Below, piece after piece: positions 10,182 to 23,830 of a DNA stretch of 58,922 nucleotides. Numbering within the stretch: the first letter of the stretch is position 1; every line of letters starts with the position of its first letter. Both the position numbers and the translations under genes were made by a program. The DNA comes from Lichtheimia corymbifera B2541 (lineage: Eukaryota > Mucoromycota > Mucoromycetes > Mucorales > Lichtheimiaceae). Where the stretch lies: assembly GCA_000697475.1 (NCBI GenBank), contig JNEU01000864.1:1-58922 (forward strand), given 5' to 3'. A model generated the notes under the pieces. It worked only from the letters and a program-made list of their open reading frames with translations. It had not been told where the DNA came from and did no database searches.

Positions 10182-11470
10182 ATGGCACCTCCTTCATTCG
10201 ACACCCTTGAAATCACCGTTTTCCCTAGTGGCGTTACCGAGATCGCCTTCAATCGCCCAAAGGTTCTCAACTCTTTCTCCCCAGAAGCATACCAGGTAAA
10301 CTATAGCTGTCTCTATCCGATATACGCAAGCACTAAAAGAACACGATATGGATGTAGGATTGGTTATCAGCACTACTATGGGCTAAACAGGCTAATGAAG
10401 TCAAGCTTGTGGTGCTCACAGGCCGTGGACGCTTCTATAGCTCAGGCGTACAACTTCAACCCCCTGATTTCTCTCCAGAAGGTATTGCAAAGAACAAGGA
10501 ACGTCGCAAGATTGTAAAGTAGGTAGCATCCATACAATGAAAAGACATCGCACATACTAAGTCATATTCTTAGATCATTGGTCGATGAGCTTATTCTATT
10601 CCCAAAGCTACTGATTGCAGCTGTCAATGGTAAGTAGTAGTAGTCTCAAGGGGCTTAATGGTTTTGTGTGACCTGGCTGTGTACTAAAGTTTGATGCAGG
10701 ACCTGCTTATGGATTTGCCGTTACGACACTGGCACTTTGTGATGTTGTCTATGCTGCTTCAAATGCCAACTTTACCACACCATTCATGAAATTGGGTATG
10801 ACATCATTTTTTATATTCATGTTGTACAACCATTTATGCTAATGCAAATCAAAATCATGCAGGATTTGCTGCCGAGGGATGTTCATCCTATCTGTTCCCA
10901 AGAATTATGGGCCCTTCAAAAGCAAATGAAATGCTGGTAAGCTTTGGTTCTTGTATAGCGTCACTTTTACTCATCACACATGGCGTATTATGATGCAGCT
11001 CATGGGCAAAACGCTTACAGTGGAAGAATTCGCTGCTGCCAATATGGTAGCACGCATATTCCCCGTTGAAGGATTCCGAGAACAGGTAGGCGGTGGCGGT
11101 TGTGAGGTCTTTTATTGGGGTATGGGAGATATATTTATCATGTCAACATGTCCGTAGGTGCTCGCTGCTGCTGAAGAGACCGCTAAATTCTCTGGAGAAG
11201 CACTTGCTGTAACCAAAAAGCTCACACGCGATCCGGATCAAGAGTTCCTTTTGAAGGTGAACGAGCAAGAAATGATCAAATTGCAGGAACGAAACACAAG
11301 CCAGGACTCTATTGACAGCGTAATGCGGTTTGTGCGTAAGTAGTGAACCACCCTCTTCAAGTGTGTTGGATGGGAAAGGGAACGATGGTTTGCTGACCCA
11401 TAAGATTCAAATAGGGGAAGCCGAGAAGAAGCGGGAGGCTAAACGCAAAGCTCAGCAAAGCAAGCTGTGA
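10182..11470 (+). CDS. Peroxisomal enoyl-CoA delta isomerase/hydratase (crotonase family)
   Basis: Exons 10182-10295, 10358-10518, 10574-10629, 10700-10795, 10863-10936, 10999-11085, 11158-11335 and 11415-11470 give 273 aa. Crotonase-fold signatures are visible: FNRPKVLNSFSPE, VLTGRGRFYSSGVQL (first oxyanion-hole strand), AAVNGPAYGFAVTTLALCDV (second) and FMKLGFAAEGCSSYLFPRIMG. The last carries a Glu in the position used by delta3,delta2-enoyl-CoA isomerases of the ECI2/Eci1 group. The protein ends in SKL, a canonical PTS1 signal, so it should act in peroxisomal beta-oxidation of unsaturated fatty acids. Isomerase rather than hydratase is favoured but not proven. Confidence 0.9.
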
Positions 11471-11880
11471 TTCTTTTATTCATTATCCCCAACATGTACT
11501 CTCGCTGACAACCCTTGTTGTTATAAACGCAACATCTCCTTTAGGAGTGTAACTGCCTTTTCTTTACAGCACGTTTTCTATCCTTGTTTGGTTTGCCTTT
11601 ATGGTTGTTGCAATGATGGTTTCTGGTACTACATCATGGGAATTATTATGATGGCGGGTAGTAGTAGAAGGTCTTTTAATATAGTTGTCTTGACATGAGA
11701 TGATATTATGGCAGCAGCCGACTAATGTAACCTGTACGTATGCTCCTTTTTTTCGCATCTCCGTCCCATCCAGGGTTGGCTGGCTCGGTTCAACTTTGGG
11801 CGACATCCCCTAAAACAGGATACAAAACCTCTCTATAAATTGACCTGGGTTATGACATTTGCTATTTACCATTCCTAATC
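11471..11880. other. Intergenic region
   Basis: No gene seen. TATAAAT at 11834-11840 lies 41 bp upstream of the CFEM gene start codon. Confidence 0.5.
11834..11840 (+). promoter_or_regulatory. TATA box of the CFEM gene
   Basis: TATAAAT in a pyrimidine-rich context, 41 bp before the ATG at 11881. Assigned by sequence and spacing. Confidence 0.4.
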
Positions 11881-12559
11881 ATGCGTTCTCTCGTATTTGT
11901 GTGTTGTACGGTGGTATTGGCGCTCAAGTGTATCGTGGTACTTGGACAGGCTCCTGCTGGTTGTACCGACCAACAAGTGTACGTTGCCTCTTTCATGCTT
12001 CCATTTCTAGTTTATGATATTGACATGCAACCAATAGCTTCTCTCAATGCCTCAAAAACGAGGATAATTACTTGAAGACGTGCAAAAGTGATGGTACTTT
12101 TGCAAGCACTCTTTCCTCTAGTCTTTTAACGCTAACATTGCCATTTCTTTTTTCCAGACTTTGCATGCTTGTGCAAGTGGAATAGAGTAAAACTCCAATG
12201 CTGGGATAATAGCTGCCCGAATGATCCAGCACGAGCAACACAGGCAGGTGTCGTTGAAAACTATTGTGGTGTTGCCAAGGCAAATAGCCCGTGAGTAGCT
12301 TGGATACGAGACACCACTGGTACCATTTTAACACCATTGTGATTTTGATAGAGCCACTACTGCTGCTGCTGCTGCTTCACCCACAATGGCTCAGAGTAGC
12401 ACGAAATTGCCATCTACGTCAACAACAGCACAATCCACAGCTAGTTCCTCTCTGCCTCCTTCCAGCGGATCTGCATCCAACACACAGCAGATTGCTGACA
12501 AGAAAATCCATTTGGTATTCGCCTCTCTTATTATGCTCATGCTCACGTACTCGCATTAA
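11881..12559 (+). CDS. CFEM-like GPI-anchored secreted protein
   Basis: Exons 11881-11978, 12038-12093, 12158-12290 and 12352-12559 give 164 aa. A signal peptide (MRSLVFVCCTVVLALKC...) precedes eight cysteines with CFEM spacing: C-x8-C-x10-C-x6-C-L-C-x8-C-x4-C-x16-C. The acidic CKSDDFACLC block is where CFEM proteins carry the haem-coordinating Asp. A Ser/Thr/Ala-rich stalk follows and the C terminus is hydrophobic (LVFASLIMLMLTYSH), consistent with GPI anchoring. CFEM proteins act at the wall or membrane in haem-iron uptake or adhesion. Which role applies here cannot be told. An Ala run (GCT repeat) starts exon 4. Confidence 0.85.
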
Positions 12560-12938
12560 GCTCTAATTCATGCGTGGGTTTGCTAAAGACAATTAATAAA
12601 ATGTTCCCTGTATCATATGATAAATCATGCTTGTTTATTATAATGATGGTATGCTTACATGGCCTATGATTACATAACCCTTTTACAGGTACGCCATGCA
12701 CAAGCTTGGCAATTGCTCCACAAATGATCAAGTCGATCAATGTCATTTATCCTTTGTCATTTTCTTTGTCAATTTCATCTCACAGCAGCAGGATAAAGCT
12801 GCAAAGAATGATGTGACCCAATACCAACTACGTGGAGCAAGCAAAGGGGATGGCAGGGGATCCAACTCCACGCATTTATAACCAAATAAATCACGCTCCT
12901 CATTCATATAAATAGATCTCTTCATCAAACATGCAGGT
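12560..12938. other. Convergent 3' intergenic region
   Basis: This lies between convergent stop codons of the CFEM and CCCH genes. No gene or repeat seen. Confidence 0.5.
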
Positions 12939-14398
12939 TTAATGGATGAATAGACATTCGTCTCCGTTGGTGCAGTATCCTTTTTCATGATAGTATTTAC
13001 AGTTCTCTGTAAGGGAGCGTAATCGAACAAGCAGTTCCCGTGTCAAAGGCGTTTCATGAGAATATGGGCATCGGTCACCCAACTTGCAGTTGCCAAGATG
13101 GAAGAATCGACATGGTTCTGCGCTCAAGTCCTAACCATAGATACATAAGTATCTCCTCTTTTCAATGATATATCTTTACTTACATGGAGAAAAGTGCACT
13201 CAGCTCCCTTGCTGCATGAATTCGTTTTGAAGTGGCGGCATACCAATTGAATAGTGTCTCCTTCATGGCGAAAAGGGCAATTCGTCTATCCAATAGTCAG
13301 GATCTGTGTAAAAGTCCAAAAGCCCCAAATCACCTTATTACCTTGTTACAATTACCAACGGATATAAACGAGCACAAAGGTTCTTCATGTTCCTTGGAGT
13401 TGTTCTCAGGCTAAATTCGATACAATGTCAGTAATCCTTTGCCATCTATTTCTCAATATGCACATACCTTTTGTAGATTACGTTGTTCTGGGGAAGAATA
13501 TCGTGATCCTTGTATTGAGGTGGATGCGGAGGTGGATGAATGAGGCTGTCTAGTATCCATGAATCTCTCTCGTTGAGCATGGGGATGTCGTTGACGTGGA
13601 TCACGTGGCGTATTGTACAAGCGTTCATTTTTGAATTGAAGATTTTCAGGTGCTGATGATGTTGTTGGTATAGACGGCATAGAGCTCATGCTAGCCGACG
13701 AGGTATGTGCTGGAGATGCTTCGTATCTTTGACGTTTCTAAAAAAGATGTGTGGGCGCGCGTTGAGTATTTCTGATAGGTTGATTCAAGTATAACACTGT
13801 ACCTTAGATGGTGAGTCGTAACCATTGAAATCATTTCTATTCGAGCCATGCGCTGATTCACCCGTCTAACATGAACAATGAATGAGATACAAAAGAACAG
13901 CATAGCCATCTCCCCTATTCCTTTACCTGATGCCTGTTTTGAAAGTTTCCCTTGCGTTTCTTTTGCCATTTTTGTTGATTATTCATCCGAGGGTGCGATT
14001 GCTGATGATCCTGTTTCATGTATGGTGGTGTCGAAGAATGAAAAGAACTGGGCGGTGATGGTAATGGCGTAGTAATAGACGTTGGCACGGTTTGGTTGGC
14101 TTGTGAAGACTCAAACTCTGCTGTTGGCTTATGTTGAGGTATAGAGCTCGTAGTCGACACTGGAGCTGGCACCTTGCTTTCAGTATTCATATCAAAGAAC
14201 CACGATCGCGATGGTGTTGGAAGAGTAACATTCGATGTAGTCTAAATGACCCCCGGTCAACCTTGATCGTCCAACTACAACCACCTTCTTTTCCCTTCAT
14301 TTGCTTACCGTTTGGGGTGTATTATTGTTGGTACACATTGCAAGCAGATTCAAGAGGAAGCTGTTATCCTGCTGCTGTGCCGTCGATTCGTTCGCCAT
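12939..14398 (-). CDS. CCCH zinc-finger protein, ZC3H4/6/8-like
   Basis: Complement of exons 14309-14398, 13927-14241, 13803-13865, 13468-13737, 13342-13410, 13184-13285 and 12939-13130 gives 366 aa; every exon is a multiple of three. The N-terminal 250 residues are Ser/Pro/Gln-rich and basic (KKRKGNFQNRH). The C terminus packs four CCCH fingers: C-x7-C-x4-C-x3-H, twice C-x7-C-x5-C-x3-H, then C-x8-C-x5-C-x3-H. The third finger with its downstream helix (CRFFHLGNCKLGDRCPYSH, then PLTRELLVRL) closely resembles ZC3H4/6/8 and suppressor-of-sable proteins. Those proteins bind nascent RNA and restrict unwanted transcription, so a nuclear RNA-binding role is inferred. It is divergent from the DusA-type gene, with about 0.6 kb shared upstream. 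Confidence 0.88.
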
Positions 14399-14994
14399 GA
14401 TCAAGTGTCAAGCTGAAGAAAAAAGAAGTGCTGTAATTTCGTGACTCTCGCTACTCGATTTATGCATAGTAACACTGCCATCTTTTCTCGAAAAAAATAG
14501 ATATTGCCCACACAACCACTTTATTACCAGTATAATATAATCTATGATTTGGGGTGTATATACAGGGCTATTTGTTGACAATGCAAGATTAGCTTCTGAA
14601 TGTGTTAGTACTAATATGCTTTTGTTGGGCTCATAGCCTACTACCTTAATGCTTTTAATGCCGGATGCCATTGCTCATTGTAACGACAAGCTCGTTTGTA
14701 ACCATTGATACTTTCATATCCCCAGAATCGATCCTTGACCCTGAATGCATTTAATACATTGCGTTTGGTGGGACCAACATCACTATTCATGAAACACCAC
14801 CCAAGGAATATCTCATCCACTTTTCAAGAAGAAACGATCTATTTAAAGACCAAAGTAATGATTTGCTTGCAATAAATAAAAGTATCGAACTATTCTAACG
14901 TATGCAATCTTTGATTTGCCCCTGCCGATATTGTCATCCAGTGATTTTTCACCGAACAACCGTTGGTCTGTGCGTCGTTGTCGTTTTCTTTTTC
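14399..14994. other. Divergent promoter region
   Basis: The upstream region shared by the CCCH gene (-) and the dihydrouridine synthase gene (+). A minus-strand frame at 14408-14671 (87 codons) shows no domain and is treated as chance. No clear TATA box was picked out. Confidence 0.45.
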
Positions 14995-16395
14995 ATGAAG
15001 CATCTTGCTCACCGCACACTGCAGACCACCAGTCGACGGTTGATAGGCACCCAGAGCCGTTGTCAAGGGCAACAGCGGTTGCATCTCCCTGTGAGTGTAG
15101 CCCCCATGGTTGATATCTCCACACCGGTAAGAAGCTTTGCTGATATTCATTGGATCTTGGTTTGCTAACACCATGTCGGTAATCCCATTGTAGCATTTCC
15201 TCGAGTTGCTGCACCTCATTTCTGGAGCACGTTATGCCTACTACACCGAAATGCACTTTTCAAGAGCCATCATTGAGCACGCCCACAGGCTCCATTCGTT
15301 GATTGGACCACCACGAAGGAATGTTGTTGTTCAACTGGGTGGATCTGACCCCAAAGAGATGACCAGGGCAGCGACGATATTGGAAGAGCAAGGATATAGC
15401 GAGATCAATATCAATGTGGGATGTCCCAGCAAGGCCGTGCAGCATGGTCAATTTGGTGCTGTTCTCATGAAGACACCCAACGTGGTTGCCGAGATTGTGC
15501 GGTCAATGCAGCAAGCAGTTTCTATTCCTGTCACTGTCAAATGTCGTCTTGGTGTGGATCATCTCGATTCATTTGATTTCTTGCACAACTTTGTAAGTCA
15601 ATCATAATGATGCCTCACTATTCTCAATATAAAAGTATTCATTGTGTGATGTTTTGTTATGTAGGTCGATACCATCCACAAGAGCAATACAATGCCACAT
15701 CTCATTGTCCATGCACGTAAATGTATATTGCGTGGTTTATCTCCTAAACAAAATCGGTCTATTCCTCCTCTCGATTATGATCGTGTGTTCCAACTTGCTG
15801 ATGCATTCCCTGATATACCAATTTCAATCAATGGCGGGTTTACTGAAGCTGACAAGGTTAAACAAGTGCTGAACCGCCTGGATGGATGTATGATTGGGAG
15901 GAAAGGTAAGCATGATCTCAGTGTTTATGATCAGCACAGTCCACTCACATAGCCATGGATAGTGATGGATCACCCATTATTCTTGCAGCAATTAGACCAA
16001 GGTACGATCCACATTAATAGAAAGCATTTGTTGATAGATAATGACCATTTTATTGTAGTTATACATGACATCCCATCGCAAGAGTTGAAACCCATTGGAA
16101 CCATCATTAATGACTATATCGGTAGAGTAACGAGAGAAAGGGGTTTATATCATATTGTACACTCATAAGCCATCTTTTAGAATATGTTGAGCAATTGCCC
16201 TCTCATCCTGTCCATACATCCAAAGCTGCAAGATTACCGCCAATGACCATTCTCACCAAACCACTGGCAAGCTTATTCCATGGATATCAAGGTCGTGCAT
16301 TTCGTCGACATTTGGCCGAGGAACTTCGTAACCCACAACAAGGCATATCAAAGATCATATACAATGCATTGAATCGAGCAGAGATTGTAGTATAG
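14995..16395 (+). CDS. dusA: tRNA-dihydrouridine synthase, DusA type
   Basis: Exons 14995-15126, 15194-15592, 15665-15905, 15963-16001, 16059-16121 and 16181-16395 give 362 aa. Dus enzymes reduce uridine in tRNA D-loops using FMN and NADPH. Seen: SVAPMVDIS, YYTEMHFSRAII, VQLGGSDP, ININVGCPSKAVQHGQFGAV with the catalytic Cys, VTVKCRLGVD, HARKCILRGLSPKQNR and ISINGG. The HARK...GLSPK.NR.IPPL block and the SLFHGYQGRAFRRHL tail are DusA features rather than those of fungal Dus1-Dus4. The first 30 residues (MKHLAHRTLQTTSRRLIGTQ) are basic with no acidic residue, suggesting mitochondrial import. An in-frame ATG at 14902 would add 31 hydrophobic residues and is less likely. Confidence 0.9.
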
Positions 16396-16535
16396 AACCA
16401 CATAATAATAGAGTCTAATTGTGCGATTGGCGTTTTATCAATGTTGGATGGGGGGGGGTTGTCGATGATAATGTACAGATGAAACAATCTTGAGGGAAAG
16501 AGAGAGAAAGAGAGTTGCAAAGATGGAGTGTGATG

Positions 16536-16939
16536 TTAATGAGAGAGATTTCTTCTACCCTTGGCACGTCTTCTAGCAATCACACGGCGACCATTCTTTC
16601 TAGTCATACGAGCAAGGAAACCATGGCGTCTTTTACGAACGAGGTTGGATGGTTGAAAAGTGTTGCCATAGGTGACGAAACGCATTTGTGATGCCAAAGG
16701 ATTGCTCCATCCCATACCAGGGAACCTGAATACATGGCACTCGTTAGTCGATAAAGAAGTAAGGGGTGGGGGTGTTGTGTAGATAAGCAAAACACACACA
16801 ACAAGATCGATCTTGCTTACATTGTTGACAAGCCAGATCCAGACAATGGTGACTGAATTGCAGGACGCATGGCGACATTGGCCAATTGAGGAGCGACACG
16901 AGAACGAGTCAAGGACCAGACACGATTGAGAAAGGACAT
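16536..16939 (-). CDS. MRPL34: Mitochondrial large-subunit ribosomal protein bL34m
   Basis: Complement of exons 16821-16939 and 16536-16725 gives 102 aa. The C-terminal 45 residues are the bL34 signature: [20 protein letters not shown] followed by a basic tail with [18 protein letters not shown]. The N-terminal 40 residues ([20 protein letters not shown]) form an Arg/Ser-rich mitochondrial presequence. bL34 proteins stabilise 23S-type rRNA in the mitochondrial large subunit. The single intron is 16726-16820. The gene is convergent with the DusA-type gene, with stops about 140 bp apart. Confidence 0.95.
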
Positions 16940-17152
16940 TTGTTTTTGGGGGAGGGGTAAAGTGTTAAGAAGGTGAATGAACCAAGACAAAGGAAAGGAC
17001 CACCAACAAATTCCGAGTCACTCTGGGCAACGCATTCTATAATAGGCTTTAACTCCCTTCCGACTTCAGACATCATCTTTTTGCCTCTTTTCTCTTATCA
17101 ATACACACTCTCTCTCTTCAACTCCTCCAATTTTCTCCCGAAGTATATCCCC

Positions 17153-18709
17153 ATGGTCTCTCCGGAAGCCAACGAGAACACACCGTTGATACCAGCAACT
17201 GAGCATGTCAACACTCGACCCACCACAACTCGACCTCGTGCTGGATCGGTTGTTTCCTACACTTATGTAAACTCCCAATGTGCCAATGTCTCCAACAAGG
17301 ACAACAATGCCCAACAATCGACCAAACGAAAACTTTTATTCGCAACAGTACTTGCGTTGCTATTCTTTACTGCTGAATTGATTGCTGGTTATTTTGCAAA
17401 CTCTTTGGGTAAGAATAAAGCAGTAAGGGGATATATATATATATATATATATATAACTCATAGCGTGATCTGGATTAGCATTGATGTCAGATGCCTTCCA
17501 TCTACTTTCCGACGTGGCAAGTTTTATCGTTGCAATTGCTGCCATCTATCTTGCTGAAAAGCCGGCGACGAAACGTAAGTGATCTGGAAGATGGCATTTG
17601 CGGATTTTATGCTAATTGTTGCTGCATAAACTTTATTATCCCAGGACACACATTTGGCTTCCATCGTGCCGAGGTTATTGCAGCATTGGTATCTGTATTC
17701 ACCATTTGGATCCTGACAGCTTTCTTGGTGAGAGAAGCCATCGAACGTGTCAAGAACCCACAACATATTGATGCCAAGTTGGTAAGTGGAGAGGTATTTA
17801 CTCGTTTCATTTTGCTCAATTAAGCTTGTAGATGTGTGTTACTGCTGCCATTGGTGTGGTGATCAACATTGTGTAAGTTTGACATGGATGACATTTTTCT
17901 TGTTTTGCTAATGCTGCTGTGTAATGCTCAACTATAGGTTGGCTTATGTACTTGGCGGTCACCACCATGGACATGGACATGATCACGACCATGGACATAG
18001 CCATAGCCACGACGAAGAAGAGCATGATCATTCAAATGGAAATGGAAATGGAAATGGTGTCCCACATAGAGTACGTATGATGCGATTTATATTCACCACC
18101 ATGGGCGACTCACTCACTCACGGGTGTTTTAGGAAGCCAACATCAACCTCCGTGCAGCTGCACTACATGTCATTGGAGATCTTTTGGCTTCCATTGGTAA
18201 CGTGGCAGAGGCTTGTGTAACTTTGTGGAATGGAGAAGGAGGCTGACTTGAAGAATCTCTTTACCTATGCAGGTGTCCTGGTTTCATCCATCATTCTTAT
18301 CTTTAAGCCATCATTGACAATCGTCGATCCTATTTGTACATTTATCTTTTCGCTTCTCGTTTTATACACCACATACCACTTGGTGCGCGATTCGCTTGGT
18401 GTTTTGATGGAAGGCACTCCTGGTCATATTGAGCTTGATGCTATCAAACGATCCTTGCAAGATATCCCCGGCGTCGTAGCCGTACATGACCTCCACGTGT
18501 GGACCTTATCACCTGGCAAAAGCTCTTTGACAGCACACATTACTGTATCCCGAGATGCGGATCTTAGCTATGATGAAATTCTTGCACGAGGTCAACGCGT
18601 TGTATGCGATCAATTTGGTGTACATCATTCAACACTGCAAGTAGAATCCGAGCAAGCCGGTTTCACAAGTCATTGCCGTCCTGAGATTTGTAATGCACTT
18701 CACGAATAG
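17153..18709 (+). CDS. CDF-family zinc transporter (Zrc1/Cot1, ZnT-like)
   Basis: Exons 17153-17408, 17479-17574, 17645-17781, 17832-17872, 17938-18070, 18133-18196 and 18273-18709 give 387 aa. Six transmembrane segments are readable. TM2 carries LMSDAFHLLSD (the HxxxD zinc site) and TM5 carries ALHVIGDLLAS (second HxxxD). Between TM4 and TM5 lies a His-rich zinc loop (GGHHHGHGHDHDHGHSHSHD) followed by an Asn-Gly repeat. The cytosolic C-terminal domain has VHDLHVWTLSPGK. Such proteins move Zn2+ out of the cytosol into vacuole or ER by proton antiport. The ATG at 17153 is chosen because upstream in-frame codons back to 16973 are pyrimidine-rich and look untranslated. Intron 1 holds a TA microsatellite. 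Confidence 0.93.
17431..17454. repeat. TA dinucleotide microsatellite in intron 1
   Basis: A perfect (AT)n run of about 12 units within the first intron of the zinc transporter gene. Confidence 0.85.
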
Positions 18710-18943
18710 GATATATAGTAGCCTTGTCGATACAACAATACAATACAATATTTATTATCCCTAGATGATTGGTATACGGAACAATAGAATATACGCTTTT
18801 CTCCGTGGGTATTCCCCGGTAGGGTTGCTTGGGCGTGTGTTACATGAGGATCATGTGAGCTTTGATCAATTTTGCATATGAGAACGTTTTTTCCCCTCAT
18901 TCCATTCTTTTCTTTCTTTTCCTCGTTTCACCTTATCATTTGA

Positions 18944-20762
<1,819 letters not shown>

Positions 20763-20991
20763 TAGACAATAGCATTTACAATATTAAATGTCTCACAATA
20801 AACAAAGCACCCTATGGAGATTGACAGTGTGAGGTCCCTGACAGTAGGTGTGGTGAACAATGACCCAAGGGTTTCATGGCTTAATCTGATTTTTGTGCCA
20901 CCGATCTAAAACCTTGGAAATGATCCCGCACATTCAATGATTCTATTCTTTTCCCACTTTTTTTCTTTTTCTCCCTTTGCAACAATCGATC

Positions 20992-22589
20992 ATGACCATT
21001 GTTGAATCTACTGATATCACAAAGTAAGCCAAAAGGCTAATAAAGAAAAGGAAGGGAGGACTCATTGTCTTTATTCAGCGATTCCATTTCGAAATTTATC
21101 AAGCCAGAGCCACAAATCCATGATCAGCGGGTTACCTTGCATCACTGGTACACAAACACACAAACAACAATCGATAGATTTAATACGTCACTCATGACAC
21201 AATACGGGCATAGGCAATTACGAGATTTAGTTTTGCAGCCACCTGATCCAGAGTATAAAGACGAATTGATTGTTCCAGTCGAACAAGATATATTTCGAGC
21301 AAGTGTTTTTCATGCAATGCTACAAGCACAATGGGCAATGCTAACCACTATACTTTTGGGTAGTACGATACACGCACGGGCCGACGGCGTTTCCTAGTCA
21401 AAGCTCTGGGTTACCAGCCGACATGCATGGCAACGGGGTAAGTGAGAAGAAAATAAAAATATCCCGCCGCTCTTTCTTTCTCACAACCATTCATGCAGCT
21501 TTGGCTATTGGGCAGCTGGTGGTCAACGAAGCGACTTGACGTTGAAGGATCTGCATTCCGATTACAAAATGTAAGCAAAGAGAGAACACCCATATTCCAT
21601 GAGGCTCATGGTGTTCCCGATTGAGTAGAGCCATTACCACGTCCCCCAACAATACCATCAACAACGGCTTATGTTTCTCTCGAGTGCGTGACGAAATCCG
21701 ACTCATTGTTTCGAATAATGACGCCAGTATTCGAATATTCACGGTTCCTCATTTACGGCTATTGCAGACATTGGAGTTTTCGGTGGCAGTCAATCACAGT
21801 AAGTGTGGGGATAAGAGAGAGTGTGTGTGTGGATATGACCTAATAGGATCATCATCATCATAGCATCGGTCAGCCCTGATGGACGCAAGATGATTGTAGT
21901 CGGTGACGACAAAAAGGTGCATTTGTTCTCCATCACATCCAGTGGACGATATGAACGTGTGGCGACCATGTCAGCATCCAGAGATGCCAACTTTTCCGTA
22001 TCATGGACGGCCAACTCGGATAAGTTTGCAGTGGCTAGTCAAGATGGCACTGTGCATGTGTGGGATATTCGTCATCGTGATCCGTTATACTGCTTCAAGG
22101 GTGTTGGCAATGTACGTATGATGCAAGCCATTATTGGGTATATGTGTGCGAGCTTATCCGCTTTTCTTTCATATGATAGCCCTCTATCACCAAGGGTGCA
22201 GCGCGATGTGTGGCATTCTCCAAAACGAGAGCGGTGGATTTACTCGCATACACAGAGGTAAACTCAAAATCATATGCCATGCTCATAATACAACCCATTC
22301 TCACGTGCATCGCTGTTGGTAGCATGTATCGCATGTTCATATTGTGGATGCTCGCACATTCGATGCACAGCAAACAATACGTGTGGGACCGGCTGAACAA
22401 GACACCCCGATTACAGGCTTAACCTTTTCTCAAGATAGCCAAAAGCTGTTTGTTGGTAAGAGTGCTTCAATGAATCAAACTTGTCGGGATACTAACAGAT
22501 GATTGGCAATAGGTGTTGATAACGCAATTCTGGAGTACCAGGTGGACACCCCGAGTCGTCGACGATTTCCACAAGGAGCATTGCTTTAG
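20992..22589 (+). CDS. WD40-repeat protein with DUF2415-like block
   Basis: Exons 20992-21023, 21079-21301, 21364-21437, 21499-21570, 21629-21798, 21864-22111, 22180-22257, 22323-22455 and 22513-22589 give 368 aa. WD-like blades are visible in YDTRTGRRRFLVKALG, GYWAAGGQRSDLTLKDL, LIVSNNDASIRIFTVPHL, VSPDGRKMIVVGDDKKVHLF and FAVASQDGTVHVWDIRHRD. The stretch GAARCVAFSKTRAVDLLAYT followed by EHVSHVHIVDARTFDAQQ matches the block conserved in fungal WD proteins annotated as DUF2415 (for example fission yeast C2A9.03). The function of this family is unknown. Intron 2 (21302-21363) was placed using a CTAAC branch point and the resulting frame. Confidence 0.85.
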
Positions 22590-23830
22590 TGGTGGAAGAA
22601 ATATTTCATGTGCCTATATAAACTTGTTCATACTGCTTATCTATCTAGTGCTACATCAACGAAGGAATTTTTCTATTGTGGCGTGGAATTAAAGTTGTCA
22701 TTGTCATTGGAGATTAGTAATTGATAGATCCTCCTCAACTGTATCACAGAGAAGCCAGATCTCGATATATCGTCGCGGATAGCGTACTATGGCACTTGAC
22801 GCTATTATACGATAGTACATACTTGGTTTATGATGCCCATCCTCCTCTTGATATTACTACGGCAACAAGATCTCGCACAAAGAAAGGCTGCTATACTTAG
22901 GTCCACAGTGCATATCTGCAAGCATCCAAAAAAAGAGCTTCTGTTACATCTCCCTTTTGTGAAAATACGTCCTATATTCGCCTTCTCGCTAACCTTGATC
23001 GATCGATAATGCTCAAATCCACGTCACTCATACGGAAGCGATATTACATCAATCTTGGTAGCAAGCCTTTGCTGACTCATCCCTTGGTAATCGAAAGCTG
23101 CATTACTTGACACTCATGAGCTATTTAGCTTTTTCCATTTTTCTTTGTTTCGATTGGGGGTGTCAGTTTAATATGCAGATGGGATGGGGAAATGATGATG
23201 GCTTGAGGGCCGTGAACTGCGACACAAACACCAGACGGGGGGGTGAGGGTTGCTGTACGCTAAGATCGGAATGGGGGGTTTGGCGGATGAGCGGCGTTGC
23301 TACCTCTACCAGGAATTCGGAAACGAGGGCTGACACATCACAACAAGTTTTACATGGTCTAATGGTGATGTGGATTAAAAAACAACAAAAAGTGATCATA
23401 CAAAAAGAATGAATGATTCATTGTTGTTGTTATTTCTTATGGCAAAATGGAGTTTCGACTACAAGTCCCACGTCATGTTGGATGCTTTCCAATCATAGAA
23501 GTTCTTGTTATGTTCGTGAGTTTCTATTTAGACGATTGGAAGGGATGATGGGATGCAAGCAGCGGGTGTCTCATCGTATGTGGAATGGGACAGCAACGAG
23601 TAAGGGTAACTTAATTCCTCCCCAACTTGGACTCATCCCAAAAGGGACACAGTTGTTTGTCGCCGCTACACAGTTATCACTGCACGCATTTTTTGCTGTT
23701 GCTCATGTCTTGGTTGTCATTTTATCCCCACACACGCGCTAGTATTTTAGATGTCTCGTGTTCCCCGCCTATTTTGTTCCTCTTTCTCTCTTCTTTGCCG
23801 TTATCGTGCCTTTCTTTTCTTCTTTATTCC
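22590..23830. other. Intergenic region upstream of the velvet gene
   Basis: About 1.2 kb with short unconvincing frames only. It probably includes a long 5' regulatory and untranslated region, pyrimidine-rich from 23755, for the velvet gene. Confidence 0.45.

Noticed and set aside
16973..17152. N-terminal extension of the zinc transporter from an upstream ATG
   Set aside because: The 60 codons are pyrimidine-rich and unlike CDF N termini, whereas the ATG at 17153 begins a normal cytosolic tail.
23107..23412. Frame of about 100 codons upstream of the velvet gene
   Set aside because: Trp/Gly-rich biased composition without domain; likely chance in the 5' regulatory region.
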